64,000 nucleotides of DNA, from assembly GCA_963719415.1 (NCBI GenBank), contig OY970383.1, positions 744,001 to 808,000 of the forward strand. Reading direction: 5' to 3'. Positions 32,822-41,945 of this stretch are shown here, in pieces. The notes beneath the pieces were generated by a model. It worked only from the letters and a program-made list of their open reading frames with translations. It was not told where the DNA came from and did not search any database. The position numbers and the translations under genes are program-made. The stretch is from JAPLIS01 sp963719415. Lineage in GTDB: Bacteria; Babelota; Babeliae; Babelales; Vermiphilaceae. Positions within the stretch are counted from its first letter, which is position 1, and each line of letters begins with the position of its first letter.

Positions 32822-35542
32822 ATGCTCTTATTTTTGACCAATGCAATCAATATTTTGCTCTCTATAATGGACAGCTGGCAATTTTTATTTGCCCTGTATG
32901 CTATTTCTTTTTTTTTAAAATTGAGTCTGTTTGTATTTTTAGCATATAAAAAAATACAAAATACAAAAACACCCTATCAAGTATATTATCTCATACTTAT
33001 TGTATTTTCTTCTCTTATATGTGATGTTGCATGGCTACTGACTCCATTCAGCAATCATTTAGATTTCCGAATATACAACACTTTAACTCGCCTAGCATGG
33101 ATCTTTTTCATTGTGCTTTATCAGATGCTCTCTCTGTTTATAGAACATCTTACTAATACACAATTTATACTTATTACTCGTCAAAAAATATTTTGCTTTA
33201 TAAGCAGCTCTTTAGCTCTAATATATCTCACAATCACTATCATAGATTTTCATTGCTTAAATTTCCATGAGAAACATTGGATTGAAAAAAAATTACCCCT
33301 TGTGATCATGATTTATTTACTCTTCCCCTTAATGATGACCAGTATAGTTAAGGTAATTCAAAAATTACGAACTCAACACATTCCCCTTTTATTAAAAAAA
33401 CAGATAAGACTTTTAATCCTCGGCATCATTGTACCCTTATGGCTTTCTGATTTTTTTCAAATCACGGCACTTTTAATATCCAACCTTGGTGGATGGGTAG
33501 ACAACAATTATACTTTTGCTAGCATCAATAACATTTTGATTACGTATGCAATTTTTTACTCCATACGTAAAATTATAAAACTACGTTTTTTAAATCTTAA
33601 TTATACGATAGAATCTCCGATAAATGTTAACTTTATGACTCATTTTAAAACGATCCTTGGGCGGCTTGGCCATGTGGCTAATACCCAAGAGCTCTCCCTA
33701 TTAGTACAAGAATTTTTTAAAGAATCATTTAAAATTCCGTTTAACAAAGTGACGTTACACGTAAGAACCGATCAGGCGCCAACAGAAACTATGCTCATTA
33801 TAGAGAGTTTTCTAGCCTCTCATTCTCATACCGTAAATAAAGAATTTTATAAACATAAAATTGCTATCTATGATGAGATGGAATTCAATAATTTTTATGA
33901 GCAGAACGAATCTCGCAATATAATCATCCAATTTTTATCGAGCATACAAGCCGATATTTTTTTGCCTATTTATGAAAAAGAAAATTTAACTGCCTACATT
34001 GTGGTAGAAAAAGAAGCACGAACAACCCACTTTTACTCGCAATCAGAACAAGACGAAATGCTTATTTTCACGAGCTATCTGAGCAATATTATTAATCTTA
34101 TAAAAAATCAACCAATAAGCACTCTCCTAGAACAAGAGAAAATACTACAAGAAGAAATTTATAGAAAACACCAAGAAATAAATCAATATAAAGAGAGCAT
34201 TCGATCATTTATTCGCTCTTCAGACCAACAACAAATCGGTATTGTTTTTTATAAAAATCGCCTCTTTTCTTTCGGCAATCAAGCCGCTCAAGAGATGATT
34301 AAAATCAATCTTAATGCACAAATAGCACACCCCATAGCGCTGGCATTTAAACAGATAGCAACAAACATAGAACAATATAAAACAGCACAAACATGCATGG
34401 CGACTGATCCCGACGGCGGAACAACCTTTGTCCTTTCTGGGATTCCCAACACAGAAAACAACAATAGCATTATTACTGTTTCGTATCCCGATATCGCTGA
34501 TATTATAAAACAACATATTGATAAATTATATAATCCGTCAGAAAGAGACTATCTTCTCTATCTAGAAACAACAAAATCAGGCACTTTAATTAACCAACTT
34601 ATTCCCGGCACAGGGGAAGTTTTGCTTAATTTTAAAATCGAACTCCTTAAAACAGCATTAGGTAAGCAAGCAACCCTTCTACAGATGCCTGAAGAAGATT
34701 TAGAGGCTACTGTAGAACTATTGCATCATATCAGCTTACGAGACACCCTTCACACCATATCCTTACAAAGTCCCTGCAAAACAGCAGATATTGCGATAAG
34801 TCTTTTTGGCATAAATCCTATATTTAATTTAAATACTTCTGAAGCTCCCTTGCTCGACAAATTACATATGACCGGAACAATTTTTATAAAAAATATTCAC
34901 TTTTTAGACCTAGAAACACAAAAATATTTGGCTGAATACATTAGATTTGGTTTTTACAAAATGTTTAAAAGCGAACATAAAAAAATAAGCTCTGTTCGCA
35001 TTATATGTTCTACTGATCAAAACCTTCATGATCTAGTAAAAGAAGGACTTTTTTCTAAAGACCTATTTAATCAACTAAAAAAGACAGCTCTTGTTATGCC
35101 TTCTCTTACTACTTTATCTGAAGAAGAATGGAAAGCTCTGGCTGATACTTTAATCGAACAAGCTCTTGAATCATCTACTTTTAAATCACTCTTTACTCTT
35201 GCTCCCAAAGACAAACATAGACTTATTTTAAATAGATCTTCAAGTCTATCTCAACTCAAAAAAAGAGTACTTTTACTCATTAATAATAAATCTCAGAAGC
35301 ATGAAATAGTTGCTGAAACAGCTACCAATATAATTACAGGAACTGCTTTTAAACCAGCAATAGAAATTAACAACCCTGAATTAATTGAAATATCTAGGCT
35401 TGGAAAGCAGGCACTAAAAGATGAATATGCCATGAGTCTATTATGGCAAACGTTTAAAAATCAAAATCAAATTGCTGCTTTTTTAGGCGTTAATCGTTCG
35501 TCTGTTAATCGAAGATGCAAACTGTACAACCTTAATGCGTAA
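32822..35542 (+). CDS. Membrane-bound Fis-HTH regulator with degenerate sigma54-activator domain (copy 1)
   Basis: 906 residues. 1-250: about seven hydrophobic helices. 285-430: GAF-like. 435-462: coiled coil. 465-560: PAS-like. 575-765: resembles the AAA+ domain of NtrC-type activators (SLFGINPIF, GTIFIKNIHFL, VRIICSTDQNLHDLVKEGLFSKDLFNQL). Walker A is unrecognisable, Walker B Asp-Glu is replaced by Lys-Asn, and GAFTGA is absent. 865-906: Fis-type HTH (NQIAAFLGVNRSSVNRRCKLYNL). Inferred: a membrane-tethered one-component DNA-binding regulator that does not act as a sigma54 ATPase. The paralogue follows at 35900. Confidence 0.75.
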   Translation: MLLFLTNAINILLSIMDSWQFLFALYAISFFLKLSLFVFLAYKKIQNTKTPYQVYYLILIVFSSLICDVAWLLTPFSNHLDFRIYNTLTRLAWIFFIVLYQMLSLFIEHLTNTQFILITRQKIFCFISSSLALIYLTITIIDFHCLNFHEKHWIEKKLPLVIMIYLLFPLMMTSIVKVIQKLRTQHIPLLLKKQIRLLILGIIVPLWLSDFFQITALLISNLGGWVDNNYTFASINNILITYAIFYSIRKIIKLRFLNLNYTIESPINVNFMTHFKTILGRLGHVANTQELSLLVQEFFKESFKIPFNKVTLHVRTDQAPTETMLIIESFLASHSHTVNKEFYKHKIAIYDEMEFNNFYEQNESRNIIIQFLSSIQADIFLPIYEKENLTAYIVVEKEARTTHFYSQSEQDEMLIFTSYLSNIINLIKNQPISTLLEQEKILQEEIYRKHQEINQYKESIRSFIRSSDQQQIGIVFYKNRLFSFGNQAAQEMIKINLNAQIAHPIALAFKQIATNIEQYKTAQTCMATDPDGGTTFVLSGIPNTENNNSIITVSYPDIADIIKQHIDKLYNPSERDYLLYLETTKSGTLINQLIPGTGEVLLNFKIELLKTALGKQATLLQMPEEDLEATVELLHHISLRDTLHTISLQSPCKTADIAISLFGINPIFNLNTSEAPLLDKLHMTGTIFIKNIHFLDLETQKYLAEYIRFGFYKMFKSEHKKISSVRIICSTDQNLHDLVKEGLFSKDLFNQLKKTALVMPSLTTLSEEEWKALADTLIEQALESSTFKSLFTLAPKDKHRLILNRSSSLSQLKKRVLLLINNKSQKHEIVAETATNIITGTAFKPAIEINNPELIEISRLGKQALKDEYAMSLLWQTFKNQNQIAAFLGVNRSSVNRRCKLYNLNA

Positions 35543-35586
35543 AAATCCAAAAGCTTAATTTGTAATAATACAAAATAATTTGAAAT

Positions 35587-35620
35587 AAAAAAGGAGGCTT
35601 TATTTTAAGCCTCCTTTTTT
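35587..35620 (+). terminator. Rho-independent terminator after regulator 1
   Basis: AAAAAAGGAGGCTT (35587-35600), loop TATTTT, AAGCCTCCTTTTTT (35607-35620). The two arms are exactly complementary, including the A and T tracts, so it could act in both directions. Confidence 0.9.
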
Positions 35621-35696
35621 GCACAGTTTCTTCATGTACCCAGATTGCCGCATACATACATTCTTGATAATCTTTTTCTTCATATTTTTTGCTTAT

Positions 35697-35725
35697 TTGT
35701 ATTAACCAAAAATGTATGCTAGAGT
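35697..35725 (+). promoter_or_regulatory. Candidate promoter of membrane regulator 2 (conserved in both modules)
   Basis: TTGTAT at 35697-35702, 17-bp gap, TAGAGT at 35720-35725. The shared core AAAATGTATGCTAGAGTA (35709-35726) matches 16 of 18 bases of 32612-32629. It lies 12-13 nt beyond the micropeptide stop, as in module 1. Confidence 0.5.
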
Positions 35726-35738
35726 AGGAGGCGATAAA

Positions 35739-35795
35739 TTAACTTGCTGGCGGAAGTGGAGCACTAAATTTCAAGTCTATGTTGTTCATATTCAT
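35739..35795 (-). CDS. Predicted 18-residue micropeptide, divergent from regulator 2
   Basis: ATG at 35795 to TAA at 35739, coding MNMNNIDLKFSAPLPPAS. AGAGG lies 5 nt before the ATG. It shares length, ribosome site, N-N at positions 4-5, F at 10 and A-P-x-P-P at 12-16 with the peptide at 32641-32700, and sits in the same orientation about 104 nt from its regulator's start. The gene after its stop is convergent (regulator 1), so it cannot be just a leader for a minus-strand gene. Confidence 0.6.
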   Translation of the reverse strand: MNMNNIDLKFSAPLPPAS

Positions 35796-35899
35796 AAAAC
35801 CTCTTATAGTAATATTATTAATAATTTATGAAACATGAGAGACAGTCTAGCTATCAAAAACTAAAATAGCAACAAAAACACAAAAAAAGGCCTAGAGTA

Positions 35900-38626
35900 A
35901 TGCTATTCTCTTTAACTTTCTTAATTTCTATCATTCAAACTTTAATAAACAGTTGGCAACTCTTGTTTACTATTTATGCAATCTCATTTTCTTTTAAATT
36001 TAGCCTATTCGGATTTCTAATCTATAAAAAAATCTACTCCACAAAAACTCCCTATCAAATATATCTTCTCATGCTCATTTTATTCTCTTCGCTGATATGC
36101 GATATTGCATGGCTATTAACACCATTTATCAACTATTTAGATTTTCGCATATACAACACTCTATTACGATTAGCCTGGATTTTTACTATTATCCTTTTTC
36201 AAGCTCTCGCTTTATTTATAGAACATCTTACGAGCAAACAATATATATTTATTTTTCGTCAAAAAATATTCTGTTTCATAAGTAGTTTTTTAGTTTCTAC
36301 ATACCTAACAATTACTGTTATTGATTTTCATTGCGCAAATTTTAACGAAAAGCATTGGATTGAAATCAAACTATCATCTGTAGTGATTATCTATCAACTT
36401 TTTCTCCTTCTCCTACCCAGCATTTTTAAAACAATTCAAAAACTACAAATGAATAACATTCCACGCTTATTAACCAAACAAGTAAAATTGTTAATAGTAG
36501 GTATTATTATTCCATTTTGGCTTTCTGAATTCTTACAGGCTGCACCACTTCTTTTTAGCCCACAATACTGGATCAACACAAGCTATGCTATTGCAAACAT
36601 CAATAACATTTTAATTACTTATGCCATTTTTTACTCTATACGTAAAATTATTAAGCTGCGGTTTTTAAATCTTAACCATGCTATAGAATCTCCCATAAAT
36701 ATTAATTTTATGCCCCATTTTAAAACTATACTTGAACGGCTGGGCCATGTGGCCAATACTCAAGAACTCTCTTTATTAGTACAAGAATTCTTTAAAGAGT
36801 CGTTTAAAATTTCATTTAACAAAGTAACGTTACACATAAGAACAGATTCTAACCCAACAGAAAACATGCTTTTGATAGAAAGCTTTTTAGCCTCACACTC
36901 TAACGCCGTATGCAAAGAATTTTATAAGCATAAAATTATGATATATGACGATATGGTATTCAATAATTTTTATGAGCAAAATGAATCACGTGATATGATT
37001 GTCCAATTTTTATCCAACATACAAGCAGATATCTTTTTGCCTATTTACGAAAAAGAAAATTTAACCGCCTATATTATTGTAGAAAAAGAAGCACGAACAA
37101 CTCACTTTTACTCACAATCAGAACAAGATGAAATGCTTATTTTTACCAGTTATTTAAGCAATATTATTAATCTTATAAAAAACCAATCAATAAACACACT
37201 CATAGAACAAGAAAAAATATTACAAGAAGAGCTCTATAGAAAACACCAAGAAATAAATCAATATAAAGAAAGCATTCGATCATTCATTCGTTCTTCAGAC
37301 CAACAACAAATTGGAATTGTTTTTTATAAAAATCGTATCTTTTCTTGCGGCAATCAAGCCGCTCAAGAAATGATTAAAATCAATCCAAATGTGCAAGCAG
37401 GTCATCCTATAGCGCAAGCATTTAAACAGGTAGCAACGAATATAGAACAATATAAAACTGCACAAACTTGCTTAGCAACTGACCCCGACAGTGGAACCAC
37501 TTTTATTCTTTCGGGTATTCCAAACTTAGAGAACAACAATAGCATTATCACTGTTTCATATCCCGCTATTGCAGATACCATAAAACAACACATCGACAAA
37601 CTATATAATCCATCAGAGAGAGACTATCTACTCTATTTAGAAACAACCAAATCAGGCACTTTAATTAATAAACTTATTCCGGGAACTGGCGAAGTTTTAC
37701 TAAATTTTAAAATTGAACTCCTCAAAACAGCATTAGGCCGGCAGGCAACTCTTTTAAGTATTCCTGAGGAAGATTTGGATGCAACGGTCGAGCTATTACA
37801 CCATATCAGCTTACGAGATACTCTTCATACAATACACATACAAGCTATCTGCAAAACGGCTGATATTGCTATAAGTCTTTTTGGCATAAATCCTATATTT
37901 AATTTAAATACCTCCGAAGCTCCTTTGCTTGAAAAGCTACATATGACCGGAACTCTTTTTATCAAAAATATTCACTATTTAGACCTAGAAACGCAAAAAT
38001 ATTTGGCTGAATACATTAGATATGGTTTTTACAAAATGTTTAAAAGCGAACATAAAAAAATAAGCTCTGTTCGCATTATATGCTCAACTGACCAAAATCT
38101 TCATGATCTGGTAAATGAAGGGCTTTTTTCTAAAGACCTATTTAATCAATTAAAAAAAACCACTCTTATCATGCCTTCTCTTGCTACTTTATCTGAAGAC
38201 GAATGGAAAATATTAACACATGCTTTAATCGAACAAACTATTGAATCATCTAGCTTTAAATCACTCTTTACTCTTAGCCCTAAAGACAAACAAAAACTTG
38301 TTTTAAATAGACCTTCTAGTCTATCTCAACTCAAGAAAAGAGTCCTCTTGCTCATTAATAATAAATCTCAAAAACGCGAAATGGATACGGAAATGATTGG
38401 TGAAACAAATGCTAGCACTGCTTTTAATCCCATTAAAGAGATAGAGGAATGTGATAATCCTGAATTAATTGAAATATCCAGACTCGGGAAATTGGCATTA
38501 AAAAATCAGTACGCCATGAATATATTGTGGCAAACTTTTAAAAATCAGAACCAAATTGCTGCGTTCTTGGGCGTTAATCGCTCATCGGTGAATAGAAGAT
38601 GCAAGCTTTATAACCTTAATTCATAA
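35900..38626 (+). CDS. Membrane-bound Fis-HTH regulator with degenerate sigma54-activator domain (copy 2)
   Basis: 908 residues, collinear with copy 1. The 7-TM region has diverged most, while the GAF-like, AAA-like and HTH parts are very alike (for example FLPIYEKENLTAYI, and the HTH NQIAAFLGVNRSSVNRRCKLYNLNS). The same ATPase motifs are missing (GTLFIKNIHYLD in place of GTLFLDEI). Divergence in the sensor half with a conserved output suggests two inputs feeding one kind of DNA target. AAAAAAGG precedes the ATG. Recent tandem duplication including the upstream micropeptide is likely. Confidence 0.75.
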   Translation: MLFSLTFLISIIQTLINSWQLLFTIYAISFSFKFSLFGFLIYKKIYSTKTPYQIYLLMLILFSSLICDIAWLLTPFINYLDFRIYNTLLRLAWIFTIILFQALALFIEHLTSKQYIFIFRQKIFCFISSFLVSTYLTITVIDFHCANFNEKHWIEIKLSSVVIIYQLFLLLLPSIFKTIQKLQMNNIPRLLTKQVKLLIVGIIIPFWLSEFLQAAPLLFSPQYWINTSYAIANINNILITYAIFYSIRKIIKLRFLNLNHAIESPININFMPHFKTILERLGHVANTQELSLLVQEFFKESFKISFNKVTLHIRTDSNPTENMLLIESFLASHSNAVCKEFYKHKIMIYDDMVFNNFYEQNESRDMIVQFLSNIQADIFLPIYEKENLTAYIIVEKEARTTHFYSQSEQDEMLIFTSYLSNIINLIKNQSINTLIEQEKILQEELYRKHQEINQYKESIRSFIRSSDQQQIGIVFYKNRIFSCGNQAAQEMIKINPNVQAGHPIAQAFKQVATNIEQYKTAQTCLATDPDSGTTFILSGIPNLENNNSIITVSYPAIADTIKQHIDKLYNPSERDYLLYLETTKSGTLINKLIPGTGEVLLNFKIELLKTALGRQATLLSIPEEDLDATVELLHHISLRDTLHTIHIQAICKTADIAISLFGINPIFNLNTSEAPLLEKLHMTGTLFIKNIHYLDLETQKYLAEYIRYGFYKMFKSEHKKISSVRIICSTDQNLHDLVNEGLFSKDLFNQLKKTTLIMPSLATLSEDEWKILTHALIEQTIESSSFKSLFTLSPKDKQKLVLNRPSSLSQLKKRVLLLINNKSQKREMDTEMIGETNASTAFNPIKEIEECDNPELIEISRLGKLALKNQYAMNILWQTFKNQNQIAAFLGVNRSSVNRRCKLYNLNS

Positions 38627-38738
38627 AAAATCATAATTTTCAAAAATCTCAAAATATAGTATTATCAAAATTATTACTGAATATGATAAAAAAAATAATA
38701 AAAATACAATTTTACCCATAATATAGGAAGAACTTATA

Positions 38739-39044
38739 ATGTTATATGGATTACTTACTGCTGGCTACGTACTCGTGTGCATTCTCCTTATTTTTTTAAT
38801 TCTTATCCAAAAAGGCAAAAGCAGTACCGGCTTTGGAGCTTTTGGTCAAGGAAGTAAAGTTCTTTTTGGTGGATCAGGCGGACAAGATATTTTTCAAAAA
38901 ATGACTTGGTTCCTCGGTGCTATCTTTATGTTCGGATCTCTTGCTCTGTCTATTAGCAAAACAAAACAAACTCAAACGCTAAGCTACTCAAATTTGCTTA
39001 ACAAAGATATTCCTACACAATCTGATACACCATCTAATTTTTAA
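38739..39044 (+). CDS. secG: Preprotein translocase subunit SecG
   Basis: 101 residues with two hydrophobic helices and the family loop LIQKGKSSTGFGAFGQGSKVLFGGSGGQDIFQKMTWFLGAIFM. Part of the SecYEG inner-membrane channel, helping SecA-driven export, which fits the many signal peptides in this window. Followed by a clear terminator. Confidence 0.93.
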   Translation: MLYGLLTAGYVLVCILLIFLILIQKGKSSTGFGAFGQGSKVLFGGSGGQDIFQKMTWFLGAIFMFGSLALSISKTKQTQTLSYSNLLNKDIPTQSDTPSNF

Positions 39045-39067
39045 TACATTTCATAGATGTTGCTGCT

Positions 39068-39101
39068 GCCTAAGCCCGCGCTATGGGGGCTTAGGCTTTT
39101 T
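39068..39101 (+). terminator. Rho-independent terminator after secG
   Basis: GCCTAAGCCC (39068-39077) and GGGCTTAGGC (39087-39096) form a perfect 10-bp stem with a 9-nt loop, followed by TTTTT. It starts 24 nt after the secG stop. Confidence 0.9.
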
Positions 39102-39249
39102 AAGCAAATAACATTAAATCATAATTTTTCTAACTCAAAAATACCTAAACACAATATTCTATCTATATCTTATCCCGCTAAATTTTGTTAGCATAAAAGA
39201 ATCTAAGCATGTTATATCTATAAAATTATATCTATAAATCAGGATATTG

Positions 39250-40029
39250 ATGGTCGTAGATTTTGTTAATTTAATTGGCTCTACTGTTATTTCTTTCTCC
39301 AGCTCTATAGGAGTTTTTGTCCTTTTTTTAACAAAAGCTATCAGAGCATTACTAACCAACAGACTCTCATTCAAAAAACTAATCTCATATATGTATTCTA
39401 TTGGTGTAGAATCAATTAATATTGTGGTCCTTACGGGAACATCCACGGGCATGGTGTTTGCGCTGCAAACGTATATCGGTTTTCAACGAGTGGGAGGAGA
39501 GCAGTTTCTTGGAGCAGTAGTAGCTCTCGGCATGATTAGAGAATTAGGTCCTGTGCTAACCGGACTCATGATTACCGGTCGAGCTGGCTCGGCAATTGCG
39601 GCTGAAATAGGCACTATGAATATTACTGAACAACTCGATGCTCTCCGTACGCTACAAATTAATATTTATCAATACTTGGTGGTTCCTCGTATTATTGGCA
39701 GTATCATTATACTCCCTTGCATGGCCATTATTGCTATGATGTGTGGTATTGTTGGTGGTTATATAATAGCTGTTCATGTATTAGGGCTCAGCCCAGAAGA
39801 TTATACAACAAGCATTAGAAATTTTGTAGAGCTTTCTGACATCAAAGGCGGCCTTATTAAATCATCTGTCTTTGGACTTATTTTAAGTTGGGTTGGTACC
39901 TATAAGGGATATTATACAAAAGGCGGAGCTCGTGGTGTTGGCATTGCCACCACACAAAGCGTTGTCCTTAGCTCAAGCTTGATTTTAATCAGTAATTATT
40001 TTTTAACCAAATTATTAGAACATATGTAA
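39250..40029 (+). CDS. mlaE: MlaE-family lipid ABC transporter permease
   Basis: 259 residues with several membrane helices and the family core FVLQTYIGF-like segment (GMVFALQTYIGFQRVGGEQFLGAVVALGMIRELGPVLTGL, MITGRAGSAIAAEIGTM, EQLDALRT). Acts with MlaF in the inner membrane to move phospholipids to or from the outer membrane. I use the ATG at 39250; AGGA lies 5 nt upstream and a TTG precedes it. mlaF follows 10 nt later, but no mlaD substrate-binding gene is next in the row. Confidence 0.92.
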   Translation: MVVDFVNLIGSTVISFSSSIGVFVLFLTKAIRALLTNRLSFKKLISYMYSIGVESINIVVLTGTSTGMVFALQTYIGFQRVGGEQFLGAVVALGMIRELGPVLTGLMITGRAGSAIAAEIGTMNITEQLDALRTLQINIYQYLVVPRIIGSIIILPCMAIIAMMCGIVGGYIIAVHVLGLSPEDYTTSIRNFVELSDIKGGLIKSSVFGLILSWVGTYKGYYTKGGARGVGIATTQSVVLSSSLILISNYFLTKLLEHM

Positions 40030-40039
40030 AAAATAGCAT

Positions 40040-40846
40040 GTGCAAAAAAATAGCATGACACAAACAACTCCAAAAATAGCAATAAAAATAGTTGATCTTA
40101 AAAAAAAATTTGGCGACAAATTTGTAACTAATGGAGTTAATTTAGAAATTCCTGCAGGTAAAATGACGGTAATTCTCGGAAAATCTGGAGAAGGAAAATC
40201 TGTTCTTTTAAAGCAGATTATTGGACTTTTAAAACCAACGTCAGGGAATATATTTGTCAATGGTGTTGATTTTGCAACCCTAAGTGAATCAGAGTACAAT
40301 GATCAGCTAAACAAATGTGGCTACGTATTCCAATTTGCAGCTCTTCTTGATTCTCTTAATGTATTAGAAAATATAGGGATCACTCTTTTTGAAAAAAATG
40401 TTAAACAAGAAACTATTCTTTCTCTCGTTAAAGAAAAATTAAATCTTGTTAATCTCTCTGAAGATACACTCTACAAATATCCTTCTGAATTATCGGGTGG
40501 CATGAGAAAACGCGTAGGCCTTGCACGAACCCTGATAACAAATCCCGACATCATTCTTTATGATGAACCAACAACAGGACTCGATCCAATTACCGCACGC
40601 ATTATTCATGAACTTATGTACCGCATGCAACAGGAATTAAATATAACTTCTGTTGTTATATCTCATGATATTGAAATTTTTAAATATGCTGATTATATAG
40701 CCCTACTTCACGAAGGAGTTATCAAATATTTTGGTCCAGCAAATACCATCTGGGAATCAAAAAACGAATATATCTACCAGTTTATTCGTGGCCTGTCTGA
40801 TGGTCCAATTCAAAAAGATATTGCCCATTCAAAAAACAGAATATGA
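40040..40846 (+). CDS. mlaF: MlaF-family lipid ABC transporter ATP-binding protein
   Basis: 268 residues. Walker A GKSGEGKSVLLK, Q-loop GYVFQFAALLD, signature LSGGMRKRVGLARTL, Walker B IILYDEPTTGLDP, and SHDIE switch His. Energises the MlaE permease encoded just upstream. The start may be the GTG at 40040 or the ATG at 40055; neither has a clear ribosome site, and translation is probably coupled to mlaE. 40847-41099 holds no gene, only an imperfect GGGAGCG/CGCCCCC hairpin near 40950. Confidence 0.93.
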   Translation: MQKNSMTQTTPKIAIKIVDLKKKFGDKFVTNGVNLEIPAGKMTVILGKSGEGKSVLLKQIIGLLKPTSGNIFVNGVDFATLSESEYNDQLNKCGYVFQFAALLDSLNVLENIGITLFEKNVKQETILSLVKEKLNLVNLSEDTLYKYPSELSGGMRKRVGLARTLITNPDIILYDEPTTGLDPITARIIHELMYRMQQELNITSVVISHDIEIFKYADYIALLHEGVIKYFGPANTIWESKNEYIYQFIRGLSDGPIQKDIAHSKNRI

Positions 40847-41099
40847 TTTTTAAAAAATTAGCTCTTTAAAAAATTAGCTCTTTAAAAAAATATGTATTAT
40901 AAAAAATATACATGTCTAAATTTTAACGCTCATAACACAAAATAAAAATGGGAGCGACAATGGCCGCCCCCACAAAACACAATTTACTATACATAATATA
41001 TAATAAAACCCGACAAACTATTTAATCTCACCTTATTTTACATAAAAAAATATTTTCATAAATTTGACACAATTCAAACAAAATTTAAAAAAAACTATT

Positions 41100-41840
41100 T
41101 TATGCTAACTGCTTTATAGTTAACGTTGCTGCTACAGGATTTTTGTTAGGACCATTTCCACCTGCATAAGCAGTAATTTCTAAAGCTGGAGAATTAGCTA
41201 ATGCCGGATTTCTGACACTTAAAACTGAATTATGAACAATAGTGGTAATAAAAAAAGTACCCACCAATTGAGAATTGCCGTTTTGTGATCCTACAACAGT
41301 GGGTGGAAGTTCAACAACTCCATGACCAGAATTCAACCCCAAGACTAATTGCCCGCCTACACCAACGTATACCTGAAAAGCAACCTCATAAGTGCCTATA
41401 TTAGGCAAAATAAAAGTAGAATTAGAATCAACTACCCGAGTAATAGTGCCACTAGTTGGACCATCTTTAGGAAATTCAACAGCGTTTCCAGCACTAATAT
41501 CAGTAGCGTTATTGGGTGGCATGATAGCATAAAAACTAGCATAACTGATTATTCTACCATCTCCCCTATCTCCCTTATCTCCCTTAGGTCCAGGCAAACC
41601 AACTATTTCATTTATTGGAACATAATTTACTCTTAATAGACCTTTAATATTCACACATCCATCAACAGTCAAATCTTTAGTTTTTAGTACCGCAAGCAAA
41701 GCCTTACCCGCTTTGATAGATCGAAAAACAGCTGATTTACCTTTTGATGAATTCGAATGCGATTGTTTTTTTTGGTCATTTCCATAAACTGGAGACAAAA
41801 ACAATGAAACTGAAAGTACCAATATTGTTTTCTTTAACAT
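41100..41840 (-). CDS. Secreted protein with short collagen-like repeat and C1q/BclA-like C-terminal domain
   Basis: 246 residues, signal peptide MLKKTILVLSVSLFLSPVYG, AGGAG ribosome site. Residues about 80-93 are Gly-X-Y triplets (GLPGPKGDKGDRGD). Behind them is a beta-rich domain of about 150 residues (ASFYAIMPPNNATDISAG, SGTITRVVDSNSTFILPNIGTYEVAFQVYVGVGGQLVLGL, AATLTIKQLA) resembling the trimeric jelly-roll of BclA or C1q/TNF proteins. Such proteins form surface trimers. A surface or host-interaction role is inferred. Confidence 0.65.
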   Translation of the reverse strand: MLKKTILVLSVSLFLSPVYGNDQKKQSHSNSSKGKSAVFRSIKAGKALLAVLKTKDLTVDGCVNIKGLLRVNYVPINEIVGLPGPKGDKGDRGDGRIISYASFYAIMPPNNATDISAGNAVEFPKDGPTSGTITRVVDSNSTFILPNIGTYEVAFQVYVGVGGQLVLGLNSGHGVVELPPTVVGSQNGNSQLVGTFFITTIVHNSVLSVRNPALANSPALEITAYAGGNGPNKNPVAATLTIKQLA

Positions 41841-41945
41841 ACCACTCCTAAAATATAAACATTGTTTTGATAAAATTTTCTACTTAAGCAAAATAACAAA
41901 TTAAACTAAAATTAAACAATACTTTTACATAAATACTAAATTTTA

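Noticed and set aside
35751..35766. TGGC-N10-GC as a sigma54 promoter
   Set aside because: Falls in the micropeptide codons for A-P-x-P-P and has no counterpart in module 1.
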